64,000 nt of DNA from Oceanobacillus salinisoli (lineage in GTDB: Bacteria > Bacillota > Bacilli > Bacillales > Amphibacillaceae), in contig NZ_WOFB01000018.1 in assembly GCF_009733865.1 (NCBI RefSeq), forward strand, positions 83,967 through 147,966, written 5' to 3'. Shown here in pieces: positions 8,452-18,143 of this stretch. The notes under the pieces are model-generated. The model saw only the letters and a list, made by a program, of their open reading frames with translations, was not told where the DNA came from and made no database searches. The position numbers were made by a program, and so were the translations under genes. Position 1 is the first letter of the stretch. Each line of letters begins with the position of its first letter.

Positions 8452-9333
8452 ATGAAAACTATAAAAAAAGCAATCATTCCAGCAGCAGGATTAGGGACAA
8501 GGTTTTTACCGGCAACGAAGGCAATGCCTAAGGAAATGTTGCCGATTGTGGATCGACCAACGATTGAATATATTGTGGAAGAAGCGATGGAGTCTGGTAT
8601 TGAAGATATTATTATTGTAACTGGTAAAGGGAAGCGTGCGATTGAGGATCACTTCGATCATAATTTTGAATTGGAAGATAATCTTGTGAAAAAAGAGAAG
8701 TTTGAGATGCTGGAAAAAGTGAATCAGGCTTCCAATGTGGATATTCATTATATCCGTCAGAAAGAACCTAAAGGATTGGGGCATGCAGTTTGGTGTGCAC
8801 GGAAGTTTATTGGGGATGAGCCGTTTGCGGTTCTTTTGGGTGATGATATTGTAAAGGCGGAAAAACCAGGATTAAGACAGTTGATTGATGAGTTTGAAGC
8901 TACACAATCTTCGATTGTTGGTGTACAAAAAGTTCCTATGGATGAGACGCATCGGTATGGGATTGTGGATCCTGTTCGTTCGGAGGGCAGAAGGTATAAG
9001 GTCAGCAAGTTTGTTGAGAAACCGGCAAAAGGAACAGCTCCTTCGGACCTGGCTATTATGGGGCGTTATGTGTTTACTCCGGAAATTTTTAGCTTCCTAG
9101 ATAAGCAGCAAATTGGTGCTGGTGGGGAGATTCAGTTGACGGATGCGATACAGATGTTGAATGAGGTTCAGGATGTGTATGCATATGATTTTGAGGGTAA
9201 GCGATATGACGTTGGGGAGAAGCTTGGGTTTGTGAAGACGACGGTGGATTTGGCTTTGGAGAATGAGGAGATTAGGGATGAGCTTTATAAGTATTTAGAG
9301 GGGAAATTGGAAGAAATTAGGCTGAATGTGTAG
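8452..9333 (+). CDS. galU: UTP-glucose-1-phosphate uridylyltransferase
   Basis: 293-aa GalU that makes UDP-glucose from UTP and glucose-1-phosphate. The nucleotide-binding motif [19 protein letters not shown] is at residues ~9-27. Other hallmarks are IVEEA, LLGDDIV (metal-binding Asp), FVEKP, GRYVF and [12 protein letters not shown] 8452 ([13 protein letters not shown]) fits the family start and has gggggt eight bases upstream; the ATG at 8437 would add an extra five residues. Last gene of the conserved front half of the EPS locus. No clear terminator follows before the long gap. Confidence 0.95.
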   Translation: MKTIKKAIIPAAGLGTRFLPATKAMPKEMLPIVDRPTIEYIVEEAMESGIEDIIIVTGKGKRAIEDHFDHNFELEDNLVKKEKFEMLEKVNQASNVDIHYIRQKEPKGLGHAVWCARKFIGDEPFAVLLGDDIVKAEKPGLRQLIDEFEATQSSIVGVQKVPMDETHRYGIVDPVRSEGRRYKVSKFVEKPAKGTAPSDLAIMGRYVFTPEIFSFLDKQQIGAGGEIQLTDAIQMLNEVQDVYAYDFEGKRYDVGEKLGFVKTTVDLALENEEIRDELYKYLEGKLEEIRLNV

Positions 9334-10179
9334 TTGGAAGTTGTGTTAGTATTGTTGTGGGTGGTTGTAGAGGGGTGTCGAATTTTGGCTTCATGTAAAA
9401 ATACTATTATTGGAGATTCGTTTTGACGTTCTTCGAACTTCTGTTTTTAGGTTCGTATGAGAGTAATTTCTCTCTTCGAGCTTATGGATTTAAAATTTAT
9501 AGGTGATGTCTCCTTACCTTTATCAATGGAGGTACTCGGCTGTGCTGTGGGTTGAAATAGACCTTAGACACTTGTTGTCAGTAGTGTGGCGTGAGGTGGG
9601 GTTGGATGCCCTGTTTTATTAATTATCTCTTTAATATTGGTAGCTGTATGATTAAAAGGTTATGTGCAATTCTATTTTTAGTGTTGAGGCGAGGGGTGCT
9701 GTAAGTTATGTGGATGGATCTGTTCGTTGTAGTAAGCATTCTGTTGGTGATGAGCACGAGGAGGAAGAAGAGGTTCCGTTTTTATCATTTTTGTAGGTTA
9801 GATGAGAATGGTTATGAATCGTGTTATACATCGGTTTCCCATTTTGAATTGTGATTGAATGGTGTTGGGTAACTGACTATCGTAGTTAGGTAGAAAATTG
9901 GAAACCTTTCGGGATAAGGGTTTGAGGCGTTTTTAGTGAGAAATATAGATTGATTGAATGGTATATATGATAGGAAGAAACATGGTTTAGGATGATAAAT
10001 GCAAGAACATCTATTTCGTATTTACTTGGTAGATTGAATAGATATTACGAGGTGGCTATTAGTAGTAGATAACAATTTTAGTGGTTTAGTAGTTGGTTGG
10101 AGTAATAGTTATTTTGAAGATTCCAAGGAAGTCCTAATCTACTAAAATATTAACTTAACGATGGAAGGAAGTCTATAGG
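9334..10179. other. 846-bp gap without a supportable gene inside the EPS locus
   Basis: No ORF longer than about 60 codons is convincing on either strand. The + strand is unusually rich in G and T and poor in C. Small features include an imperfect stem around aaacctttcgggataagggttt (~9902-9923) and the ribosome binding site of the next gene (ggaagg). It separates the conserved regulatory half from the AT-rich, strain-specific half, so it may be an eroded gene, a recombination scar, or a long leader RNA. Confidence 0.6.
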
Positions 10180-11310
10180 ATGGAGACAACAAAAATGAAC
10201 GAAAGAGTTTTTCTTTCATCACCCCATATGAGTGATGAAGGTTATGAAATGGAATATGTAAAGGAAGCATTTGATACAAACTGGATCGCACCTCTTGGAG
10301 AAAACGTAAATGGATTTGAAAGAGAACTAGCAGAAAAAGTTGGCTCTAAAGCTGCAGCAGCACTTTCTTCTGGTACCGCAGCTATTCACTTAGCATTGAG
10401 AGCTGCAGGAGTTGGAGAAGGTGATATCGTGTTTTGTCCAACACTAACATTCTCAGCAACCGCCAACCCAATTATTTATCAAAATGCTATTCCGGTTTTT
10501 ATAGATAGCGATTATGAAACGTGGAATATGAGCCCAAAAGCATTAGAAGAAGCATTTGAAAAGTACCCAGAAGTAAAGGCAGTCATTGTTGTACATTTAT
10601 ATGGCTTATCCGCAGATATGGATAAGATAATGGAGGTCTGTAAGAAACATAATGTTGCGGTTATAGAAGATGCTGCTGAGTCTTTAGGTACTTACTATAA
10701 AGGTAAGCATACAGGGACTTTTGGAGATTACGGCATCTTCTCTTTTAATGGAAATAAGATTATCACTACTTCTGGTGGTGGAATGCTAGTTTCTAATAAT
10801 GAAGAAAAAGTTGCTAAGGTAAGATTCTGGGCAACTCAGTCCAGAGATCAAGCTAGGTACTATCAGCATAGCGAATTAGGTTTTAACTATCGTATGAGTA
10901 ATGTTGTAGCTGGGATTGGAAGAGGTCAGCTCAAGGTTTTGAATCAAAGAGTAGAGAAGAAAAGATATATCTTTGAATTTTATAAGAGAGAACTTGGTAA
11001 CCTTGATGGAGTTGACTTCATGCCTGTTAATGATTGGGATGAACCAAACTATTGGTTGAGTTCTTTGACACTAAGAGGGAAGGTTAGACCAATTGACGTT
11101 ATGGGAGCTCTTGAAAAAGAGAATATTGAATCAAGGCCAATCTGGAAGCCAATGCATTTGCAGCCGTACTTTGAGAAATATGACTTTGTTGGTACAGATA
11201 TTTCTGAAAAGTTATTTGAGAATGGTGTGTGTTTGCCATCTGATACGAAAATGACAGATGAAGATTTGGGAAGAGTTGTAACGATTATTAAAGGGTTGTG
11301 GTTGAAGTAA
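10180..11310 (+). CDS. DegT/DnrJ/EryC1/StrS-type PLP sugar aminotransferase
   Basis: 376-aa cytosolic enzyme that transfers an amino group to a 4-keto-6-deoxy nucleotide sugar. Family motifs: WIAPLG, LSSGTAAIHLAL (PLP phosphate contact), CPTLTFSATANPI, VIEDAAESLG (Asp to pyridine N) and FSFNGNKIITTSGGG with K193 as the Schiff-base lysine. Length fits EpsN/PglE proteins, whose known product is UDP-4-amino-4,6-dideoxy-GlcNAc, consistent with the CapD-type dehydratase upstream. A ggaagg ribosome binding site precedes the ATG. The next gene overlaps its stop (taatg). The usual partner acetyltransferase is absent; a formyltransferase appears two genes later. Confidence 0.92.
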   Translation: METTKMNERVFLSSPHMSDEGYEMEYVKEAFDTNWIAPLGENVNGFERELAEKVGSKAAAALSSGTAAIHLALRAAGVGEGDIVFCPTLTFSATANPIIYQNAIPVFIDSDYETWNMSPKALEEAFEKYPEVKAVIVVHLYGLSADMDKIMEVCKKHNVAVIEDAAESLGTYYKGKHTGTFGDYGIFSFNGNKIITTSGGGMLVSNNEEKVAKVRFWATQSRDQARYYQHSELGFNYRMSNVVAGIGRGQLKVLNQRVEKKRYIFEFYKRELGNLDGVDFMPVNDWDEPNYWLSSLTLRGKVRPIDVMGALEKENIESRPIWKPMHLQPYFEKYDFVGTDISEKLFENGVCLPSDTKMTDEDLGRVVTIIKGLWLK

Positions 11311-11945
11311 TGAATAATTCTAAAGGCGGTATTTATAAAAGTTATATAAAAAGGCTAATGGATTTCATACTTTCTTTGATAGCAATTATTGTGCTTAGTC
11401 CAGTTTTTATAACAGTAGCTTTTCTCGTCAGAGTTAAGTTAGGTAGTCCGGTACTGTTTAAACAAAAAAGACCTGGGCTTAATGAGAAGACTTTTATGAT
11501 GTATAAATTTAGATCAATGACTGATGAAAGGGATGAGAATGGGGAGTTGCTTCCTGACAGTGTTCGGTTAACGAAGTTTGGAAGATTTTTGCGTTCCACG
11601 TCGCTTGATGAACTCCCAGAACTTTTTAATATTCTTAAAGGAGATATGTCAATTATTGGTCCTAGACCATTGTTGGTTCAGTATCTACCTCTCTATAATG
11701 AGCATCAAAAACGACGCCATGATGTTAGACCAGGTTTATCTGGTTTAGCTCAGGTAAACGGTAGGAATGCTATTAGTTGGGAAGAGAAGTTTAATCTAGA
11801 TGTGGAATATGTGGATAGTGTTAGCTTTACTAGCGATTGGAAGATTATATTCCTAACTATAAAAAAAGTTTTTGTTAGAGAAGGTATTAATCAAGAAGAA
11901 CAAGCAACAGTCCAATACTTTACAAGGAACTCGGAGGATATGTAA
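11310..11945 (+). CDS. monotopic phosphoglycosyl transferase initiating EPS synthesis
   Basis: 211-aa EpsL/PglC-like enzyme that moves a sugar-1-phosphate from UDP-sugar to undecaprenyl phosphate. Visible: basic N-terminus (YKSYIKRLMDF), one re-entrant hydrophobic segment at ~19-40, QKRPGLNEKTFMMYKFRSM, the DELPELFNILKGDMSIIGPRP block and RPGLSGLAQVNGRN. The short form lacks the extra TM domain of WbaP/WcaJ. ATG 11310 overlaps the aminotransferase stop; the upstream GTG would lie inside that gene. Its substrate is probably the amino-dideoxy sugar made by the neighbouring genes. Confidence 0.92.
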   Translation: MNNSKGGIYKSYIKRLMDFILSLIAIIVLSPVFITVAFLVRVKLGSPVLFKQKRPGLNEKTFMMYKFRSMTDERDENGELLPDSVRLTKFGRFLRSTSLDELPELFNILKGDMSIIGPRPLLVQYLPLYNEHQKRRHDVRPGLSGLAQVNGRNAISWEEKFNLDVEYVDSVSFTSDWKIIFLTIKKVFVREGINQEEQATVQYFTRNSEDM

Positions 11946-12710
11946 ATGAGAATTATTTTTATGGGAAGAAAGAAATATTCTGCAGAATTATTAGAATGGA
12001 CAATGTCTCAGGGGATTGAAATAGTGGCTGTTGTAACGGATTCACACTTTTCAAATTCTCCAACAGCCCAAAAAGCATCTGAACTAAAGATACCTGTGAT
12101 TTCTATGGAAGAAGCTGAAGAAATTCTTAATGAATCGAACCATAATATCGATTTAGTAGTTTCTTATTTATTTTGGAGAAAGATTAAAGAGCCATTAATT
12201 AGCGGCCCGAAATATGGCTGTATTAATTTCCATCCAGCTATTCTACCTGATTGGAGAGGTACAGCTGGGTATAATATAGCTATCTTAAATAAGCTTAATG
12301 AATGGGGAGCTACTGCTCATTATGTGGATAGTGAAATCGACACCGGAAATATTATCCGTACTTTTAAGTTTAATTTTGACTATCGGATTGAAACTGCAGC
12401 AACTCTAGAAAAGAAGACTCAAGAAATTCAAGTTGAACTATTTAAAAGTGTTATTTTAGATGTAATGTCCAATGGTAGACTTGAATCTATAAAACAAGAA
12501 AATAATCAAGGTGTATATATATCCAGATCTGAAATGGAAGAAATGAAGAAAATTAATATGGAAGAAGATGACATTGATTTAAAGATTAGGGCATTTTGGT
12601 TTCCGCCTTATAACGGAGCGTATATTGAGGTTAAAGGAGAGAAATACACCTTAATAAATGAATTTATCCTTAAACAGTTAAAAGATAAGGATAGTACTTC
12701 AAATGCTTAG
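11946..12710 (+). CDS. sugar N-formyltransferase (methionyl-tRNA formyltransferase fold)
   Basis: 254-aa protein with the formyltransferase fold. The catalytic set is visible: N94 and H96 in INFHPAILPDWRG and D132 in SEIDTGNI. It is shorter than Fmt (~310 aa) and lacks the OB-type tRNA-binding end. Its C-terminus (FWFPPYNGAYIEVKGEKY) resembles nucleotide-sugar formyltransferases. It begins one base after the phosphoglycosyl transferase, with ggagg before the ATG. Inference: it formylates the 4-amino group installed by the aminotransferase, using N10-formyl-THF, giving a formamido-dideoxy sugar. A duplicate tRNA formyltransferase is unlikely in this setting. Confidence 0.85.
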   Translation: MRIIFMGRKKYSAELLEWTMSQGIEIVAVVTDSHFSNSPTAQKASELKIPVISMEEAEEILNESNHNIDLVVSYLFWRKIKEPLISGPKYGCINFHPAILPDWRGTAGYNIAILNKLNEWGATAHYVDSEIDTGNIIRTFKFNFDYRIETAATLEKKTQEIQVELFKSVILDVMSNGRLESIKQENNQGVYISRSEMEEMKKINMEEDDIDLKIRAFWFPPYNGAYIEVKGEKYTLINEFILKQLKDKDSTSNA

Positions 12711-12789
12711 TAAAAGAGAGAATTCACTTTATTTATCAAATTGAAATTGTTTTGTTACAGAAGAAGAGTTTCAACGAGGAGAGTCTTAA

Positions 12790-13890
12790 ATGAAAATTTT
12801 AGTTTTAGCTAATTTTGGTATGGGTTTATATAACTTTAGAAAAGAACTCTTAGAAGAACTAATAAATAATAAAAATGAGGTTTATATTTCTTTGCCCAAA
12901 GATCAATATGTGCCAAAGTTACAAAAGCTAGGATGTAAATTTATAGATACCCATTTAGATAGACGAGGAACTAATCCATTAAAAGACCTTAAGCTTTTGT
13001 TTCATTATATAAAAGTTATTAAGGGAATTAAACCTGATATAGTGCTCACGTATACTATTAAACCAAATGTATATGGTGGAATTGCATGTGGAATTACTAA
13101 GGCTCCTTATATAGTAAATATTACAGGACTAGGTACTTCTGTTGAAAATAAAGGGTTGATTCAAAGGCTGACAAAACTACTATATAAAATAGGATTAGGA
13201 AAAGCGTCTTGTGTTTTTTTTCAAAATGAATCAAATATGAAATTTTTTACTGATAATAATTTGTGTAAGAATAAAACGAAGTTAATACCTGGATCAGGTG
13301 TGAACCTTAAACAGCATAAGTTTGAGGAATATCCTATAAATGATGGGAACATTAGATTTCTGTTCATAGGGCGGATAATGAAAGCTAAAGGAATAGATGA
13401 GCTGCTCCAAGCGGCGAAAATCGTAAAAGAAAAACACCCTAATGTTAATTTTAATCTAATTGGCTTTTCTGAAGAAAATTATAAACAGAAGTTAGAGGAG
13501 TTTGAGAAAAAAGGCGTTATTAAGCAACTTGGACAACAGGAAGATGTACACTCATACATTAAGGATTCTCACGCAACGATCCTCCCTTCTTATCATGAAG
13601 GTACAGCAAATGTATTGCTAGAGTCAGCAGCAACAGGTCGTCCTGTATTAGCCTCAAAAGTACCAGGGTGCTTGGAAACATATGAGGATGGACAAAGTGG
13701 TCTTGGCTTTAAAGCTAGAAATGTTGAAAGTTTAACTAATGCAATTTTAAATTTTATTAGATTACCTTACGAACAAAAAAAAGCAATGGGGATTGCTGGA
13801 CGTAGAAAGATGGAAAATGAATTCGATAGAAAGATTGTAATCAATGCTTATATGGATGAAATTCATAAAGTAAAAGATAAGGAGAACTAG
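12790..13890 (+). CDS. GT4-family glycosyltransferase
   Basis: 366-aa GT-B enzyme of the EpsD/PglA type. N-terminal acceptor domain with a glycine-rich loop (LANFGMGLYNFR); C-terminal nucleotide-sugar site with GRIMKAKGIDELLQAA and the ATILPSYHEGTANVLLESAA block (E-x7-E type). No membrane segment, so it works on the cytosolic face. The ribosome binding site is gaggagag. It likely adds the second sugar to the undecaprenyl-linked primer. Acceptor and donor cannot be read from sequence. Confidence 0.9.
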   Translation: MKILVLANFGMGLYNFRKELLEELINNKNEVYISLPKDQYVPKLQKLGCKFIDTHLDRRGTNPLKDLKLLFHYIKVIKGIKPDIVLTYTIKPNVYGGIACGITKAPYIVNITGLGTSVENKGLIQRLTKLLYKIGLGKASCVFFQNESNMKFFTDNNLCKNKTKLIPGSGVNLKQHKFEEYPINDGNIRFLFIGRIMKAKGIDELLQAAKIVKEKHPNVNFNLIGFSEENYKQKLEEFEKKGVIKQLGQQEDVHSYIKDSHATILPSYHEGTANVLLESAATGRPVLASKVPGCLETYEDGQSGLGFKARNVESLTNAILNFIRLPYEQKKAMGIAGRRKMENEFDRKIVINAYMDEIHKVKDKEN

Positions 13891-13891
13891 A

Positions 13892-15274
13892 ATGAACTTA
13901 TATGAAAGGATTGTCAAACGCGTAGAAAAAATCTCAATAGTAGGTCTGGGATATGTTGGAATGCCAATAGCAGTTGCCTTTGCAAAAAAAATTAATGTAA
14001 TGGGTTTTGATATTCATAAAGAAAAAATAGAACTATATAAGAGTGGTATAGATCCAACTAAAGAAGTTGGTAATGAAGTAATAAAGAATACTACTGTAGA
14101 TTTTACTTCAGATGAATCAAGACTTAGAGAAGCGAAGTTCCATATTGTAGCAGTACCAACACCAGTTAGAGAAGATCGTACTCCAGATTTAACCCCGGTA
14201 AAAACAGCTAGCCGAACATTAGGTGGAAATTTGACTAAGGGTTCTATTGTTGTCTTTGAATCTACAGTTTATCCAGGTGTTACAGAAGAAATTTGTGTGC
14301 CAATTTTAGAAAGAGAATCAGGATTAAAGTGTGGAATAGATTTTAAAGTGGGCTATTCTCCAGAAAGAATTAATCCAGGAGATAAAGAACATAGATTAGA
14401 AACTATTATTAAAGTGGTTTCAGGTATGGATAGTGAAACATTAGATATTATTGCAAAAGTTTATGAGTTAGTTGTAGATGTTGGAGTATATAAAGCAGAG
14501 AGTATAAAAGTAGCTGAGGCTGCCAAAGTTATCGAGAATGCTCAACGTGATATAAACATTGCATTTATGAATGAGCTCTCAATAATTTTTAATAAAATGG
14601 ACATTGATACTAAAGCTGTACTTGAAGCAGCGGGTACAAAATGGAATTTTCTGAAATTCGACCCAGGACTAGTAGGTGGTCATTGTATAGGTGTAGATCC
14701 ATATTACCTAACATATAAAGCTGAACAAATGGGATACTACTCTCAGATTATACTCTCTGGAAGGAAAATAAATGATGATATGGGTAAATATGTTGCAGAG
14801 AGTACTGTAAAACAAATGATTAAGGCTAATAAACAGATTAATGGGGCAAAAGTAGTTATCTTTGGTGTAACATTTAAAGAAAATTGTCCTGATGTTAGAA
14901 ATACAAAAGTGGTTGATGTAATTAAAGAGCTAGAAGAATATGGTGTAGAAGTGAAGGTTGTAGATCCGGTAGCTGATAAAGAAGAATTATGGCATGAATA
15001 CAGAATAAGGTTATGCAGTATTGAAGAACTAAAAGAAATGGATGCTGTTATATTTGCAGTGCCACATGAAGAGTTTAAATCACTAAGCTTAAATGATTTA
15101 AAGGTGATTTATGGACCAACAGGGTTATTAAATTTAGAAGCCATGAAGGAAGTCGCTGCAACATCTGAAACTGAAGAGAATACAGAAGAAAGTGATTTTA
15201 TATTAATAGATATAAAAGGAATGTTTAATAGAAAAGAAGCTGAGCAGACAGGATTTAAATATTGGAGGCTATAA
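13892..15274 (+). CDS. UDP-N-acetylhexosamine 6-dehydrogenase (WbpO/TviB type)
   Basis: 460-aa NAD-dependent enzyme converting a UDP-HexNAc to its uronate. N-terminal Rossmann (IVGLGYVGMPIAVAF, ~17-31), central helix with AAKVIENAQRDINIAFMNE, catalytic Cys in GGHCIGVDPYYLTYKA, and a C-terminal UDP-binding domain (GVTFKENCPDVRNTK). GGHCIGVDPYYL and the AQRDINIA helix match the WbpO/TviB branch rather than UDP-glucose dehydrogenase. It is slightly longer than usual (~425 aa) because of an acidic insert near residue 425 (TSETEENTEES). The epimerase starts directly behind it, forming a WbpO-WbpP-like pair. Confidence 0.9.
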   Translation: MNLYERIVKRVEKISIVGLGYVGMPIAVAFAKKINVMGFDIHKEKIELYKSGIDPTKEVGNEVIKNTTVDFTSDESRLREAKFHIVAVPTPVREDRTPDLTPVKTASRTLGGNLTKGSIVVFESTVYPGVTEEICVPILERESGLKCGIDFKVGYSPERINPGDKEHRLETIIKVVSGMDSETLDIIAKVYELVVDVGVYKAESIKVAEAAKVIENAQRDINIAFMNELSIIFNKMDIDTKAVLEAAGTKWNFLKFDPGLVGGHCIGVDPYYLTYKAEQMGYYSQIILSGRKINDDMGKYVAESTVKQMIKANKQINGAKVVIFGVTFKENCPDVRNTKVVDVIKELEEYGVEVKVVDPVADKEELWHEYRIRLCSIEELKEMDAVIFAVPHEEFKSLSLNDLKVIYGPTGLLNLEAMKEVAATSETEENTEESDFILIDIKGMFNRKEAEQTGFKYWRL

Positions 15275-15275
15275 A

Positions 15276-16259
15276 ATGGGATATGAAAATTTAACATTTC
15301 CAGAGGGTTCTAGATTCTTAGTAACTGGAGCAGCTGGTTTTATTGGATCTAATTTGGTTGAGGCAATACTTCAATTAGGATATAAAGTAAGAGGTCTTGA
15401 TGACTTCTCAACCGGTAAGCAAGAGAATGTAGAAGAATTTTCGAGGCATCCAAATTATGAATTTATTGAGGGAACCATAATTGACCATGATACATGTGTA
15501 GGAGCTTGTGAGGGTGTAGATTATGTTTTGCATCAAGCCGCATGGGGGAGCGTACCTAGAAGTATTGAAATGCCATTATTTTATGAAGAGGTTAATATTA
15601 GAGGAACCTTAAATATGATGGAGGCTGCAAGGCAAAATGGGGTTAAAAAGTTTGTGTATGCTTCAAGCTCATCTGTATATGGTGATGAACCAAATCTTCC
15701 AAAACAAGAAGGGAGAGAGGGGAATGTATTATCGCCATATGCACTTACCAAAAAAGTGGATGAAGGGTATGGAAAACTTTATACAAAATTGTACAACCTT
15801 GATACCTATGGTTTAAGATATTTTAATGTCTTTGGGAGAAGACAAAATCCGGATGGTGCATATGCTGCAGTAATTCCTAAGTTCATAAAACAATTGTTAA
15901 ATGATGAAATACCAACTATAAACGGTGATGGTAAGCAAAGTCGTGATTTTACTTATATTGAAAATGTTATTGAGGCTAACTTGAAAGCTTGCAAGGCATC
16001 TAGTGAAGCAGCAGGAGAAGTTTATAATATTGCTTATGGAGGCAGAGAATACTTGGTTGATATCTATAATGGATTATGTAATGCATTAGGAAAAGGTATA
16101 AAGCCTATATTTGGACCTGAGCGTAAAGGTGATATAAAACATAGTAATGCAGACATAGGAAAAGCAAAAGCATTACTTGGATATGATCCAGAATGGAACT
16201 TTGAGAGAGGTATTACTGAAGCAATTAATTGGTATCAGGAGAGCTTGAGGAGTGCTTAA
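15276..16259 (+). CDS. UDP-N-acetylglucosamine 4-epimerase (WbpP/TviC type)
   Basis: 327-aa extended SDR. Motifs: VTGAAGFIGSNLVEAIL (NAD binding), [34 protein letters not shown], catalytic YALTKK (Tyr-x3-Lys) and RYFNVFGRRQNPDGAYAAVIPKF. The HQAA.GSVPRS and FGRRQ(N/D)P features are typical of UDP-HexNAc-preferring epimerases. One base separates it from the dehydrogenase stop and three from the AsnB start. Inference: together with the dehydrogenase it supplies UDP-GalNAcA or UDP-GlcNAcA. Confidence 0.9.
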   Translation: MGYENLTFPEGSRFLVTGAAGFIGSNLVEAILQLGYKVRGLDDFSTGKQENVEEFSRHPNYEFIEGTIIDHDTCVGACEGVDYVLHQAAWGSVPRSIEMPLFYEEVNIRGTLNMMEAARQNGVKKFVYASSSSVYGDEPNLPKQEGREGNVLSPYALTKKVDEGYGKLYTKLYNLDTYGLRYFNVFGRRQNPDGAYAAVIPKFIKQLLNDEIPTINGDGKQSRDFTYIENVIEANLKACKASSEAAGEVYNIAYGGREYLVDIYNGLCNALGKGIKPIFGPERKGDIKHSNADIGKAKALLGYDPEWNFERGITEAINWYQESLRSA

Positions 16260-16262
16260 AAT

Positions 16263-18143
16263 ATGTGTGGAATAAACGGATTGTTTCAATATACAGGAAC
16301 GTATAAAACTGAGCAGATTAGTACTATTATTTCTAAAATGAATAATAGAATAATACACCGTGGTCCTGATGACAATGGAGTATTTGTTCGTGAAAATATT
16401 GGATTAGGAATGAGAAGATTATCAATTATAGATTTAGAAAATGGAAAACAACCAATTTTTAACGAATCTAAATCTTTAGTTATTGTTTTTAATGGTGAGA
16501 TATATAATTATAAATCATTAAAGCAAGACTTGTTGTCAAAAGGTCATAAATTTTATACAACAAGCGACACAGAGGTCGCTCTACATTGCTATGAGGAATA
16601 CGGAGTTGAAAGTTTCAATAAGTTGAAAGGCATGTTTGCCTTTGCCATATATGACTTAGAGAATGAGAAGGTGACCATTGTAAGGGATAGGGCTGGTGAA
16701 AAGCCGTTATATTATTATAAAAATTCAGAAATGTTTCTCTTTGCATCTGAGTTAAAAAGTTTAGTTGACACAGGAATTATTAATAAAAAAATAGATAGAG
16801 CAGCGCTTGAGCAATATTTACAGCTTACTTATATTCCAGCACCACTTACTATTTTTGAGAATGTATACAAATTGATGCCTGGCCATTATATGGTTATTGA
16901 TTGCAGAGAAACCATAGAAATTAAGCAATACTGGGATGTTAAATATAATGATGATAAATTAATAACTGACTACGAAGAGTGTAAAAAGGAGCTTAGAAAT
17001 ACATTATTTAATGCTGTAGAACAATGTATGGTTTCAGACGTTCCGGTTGGAACTTTTCTTAGTGGTGGTATTGATTCTACAATTATTACAGGTATTGTCT
17101 CTCAAATTTCAGATAAACCTATTGATACTTTTACTATTGGTTACAAAGATAAACAATTTGATGAAAGCAACAGAGCAAAACTATCATCGGACCTTCATAA
17201 GACGAAGCATCATGTCTTTTACTTGAAATATGAAGATGCTCTCCCGGAACTTGATAAAATTCTTAATAACATTGATGAACCTTTTGCTGATTCTTCATAT
17301 ATACCCACATATATGGTTTCAAAATATGCTAGCAAGTATGTTAAAACCGTTTTAACTGGTGACTCTGGCGATGAATTATTTGGAGGTTATAGCAAATATT
17401 TAATTGGATATTACTCAGAAAAATACAATAAAATTCCAAAATGGGTACAAAAGAACATTATAAAAAAAGCTGTTTATGCTTTACCTGACAATACATCCAT
17501 TATTAGAAAGGCAAGAAAGGTTATAGATAATGCTGATAATAGTATTTTTGAACAACGAAAAAACCTTATGTGTTTAGGGTTTAAAAAAGGAGAGCTTACT
17601 CACGTTTTAAAGGATTACATTCATAAATCAGATCACCTTAATTTTATTCAAGATTATTATATGCAAAATGAGACAGATGATGAATTGTCACGTGCATTGT
17701 ATACAGATTTTAAAGTAGTACTTGAAGGGGACATGCTTCCAAAAGTAGACAGAGCTAGTATGTTATCATCTCTTGAAACACGGGTTCCAATGTTGCACAA
17801 AGATGTAATAGAATTGGCTGCAAAAATACCAAGTATGTACAAAATAAATTCTAAAAATACTAAAATTATTCTAAAAGAGACCTTTAAAGATCTTATACCA
17901 AAAGAATTATTATACGCCTCAAAAAGCGGATTTGGTGTACCCATTGGTAAATGGTTTCAAAATGAGTTAAAAGAAGAGCTCCTTTCTTGTTTAAATAAAG
18001 ATTTCATTGAAGCTCAAGGTATTTTTGATTATGATTATATTCAAAAAATATTAAATGAGCATTTTTCTTTATCTAAAAATAGATCAAGTGAATTATGGGT
18101 TTTATATGTTTTCCAAAGTTGGTATATGAAGTATTTTAATTAA
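16263..18143 (+). CDS. asnB: AsnB-type glutamine-dependent amidotransferase, probable sugar amidation
   Basis: 626-aa two-domain enzyme. Class II glutaminase with nucleophile C2 (MCGINGLF) and RIIHRGPDDNG, RLSIIDL and VVFNGEIYN; then a synthetase domain with the ATP loop FLSGGIDSTIITG (~260) and LTGDSGDELFGGYSKY. It follows the uronate-forming genes by four bases. Homologues in O-antigen loci (WbpS type) are thought to amidate uronic acids, so conversion of a HexNAcA to its uronamide is the favoured role over free asparagine synthesis. An EPS location cannot exclude ordinary AsnB activity. Confidence 0.88.
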   Translation: MCGINGLFQYTGTYKTEQISTIISKMNNRIIHRGPDDNGVFVRENIGLGMRRLSIIDLENGKQPIFNESKSLVIVFNGEIYNYKSLKQDLLSKGHKFYTTSDTEVALHCYEEYGVESFNKLKGMFAFAIYDLENEKVTIVRDRAGEKPLYYYKNSEMFLFASELKSLVDTGIINKKIDRAALEQYLQLTYIPAPLTIFENVYKLMPGHYMVIDCRETIEIKQYWDVKYNDDKLITDYEECKKELRNTLFNAVEQCMVSDVPVGTFLSGGIDSTIITGIVSQISDKPIDTFTIGYKDKQFDESNRAKLSSDLHKTKHHVFYLKYEDALPELDKILNNIDEPFADSSYIPTYMVSKYASKYVKTVLTGDSGDELFGGYSKYLIGYYSEKYNKIPKWVQKNIIKKAVYALPDNTSIIRKARKVIDNADNSIFEQRKNLMCLGFKKGELTHVLKDYIHKSDHLNFIQDYYMQNETDDELSRALYTDFKVVLEGDMLPKVDRASMLSSLETRVPMLHKDVIELAAKIPSMYKINSKNTKIILKETFKDLIPKELLYASKSGFGVPIGKWFQNELKEELLSCLNKDFIEAQGIFDYDYIQKILNEHFSLSKNRSSELWVLYVFQSWYMKYFN

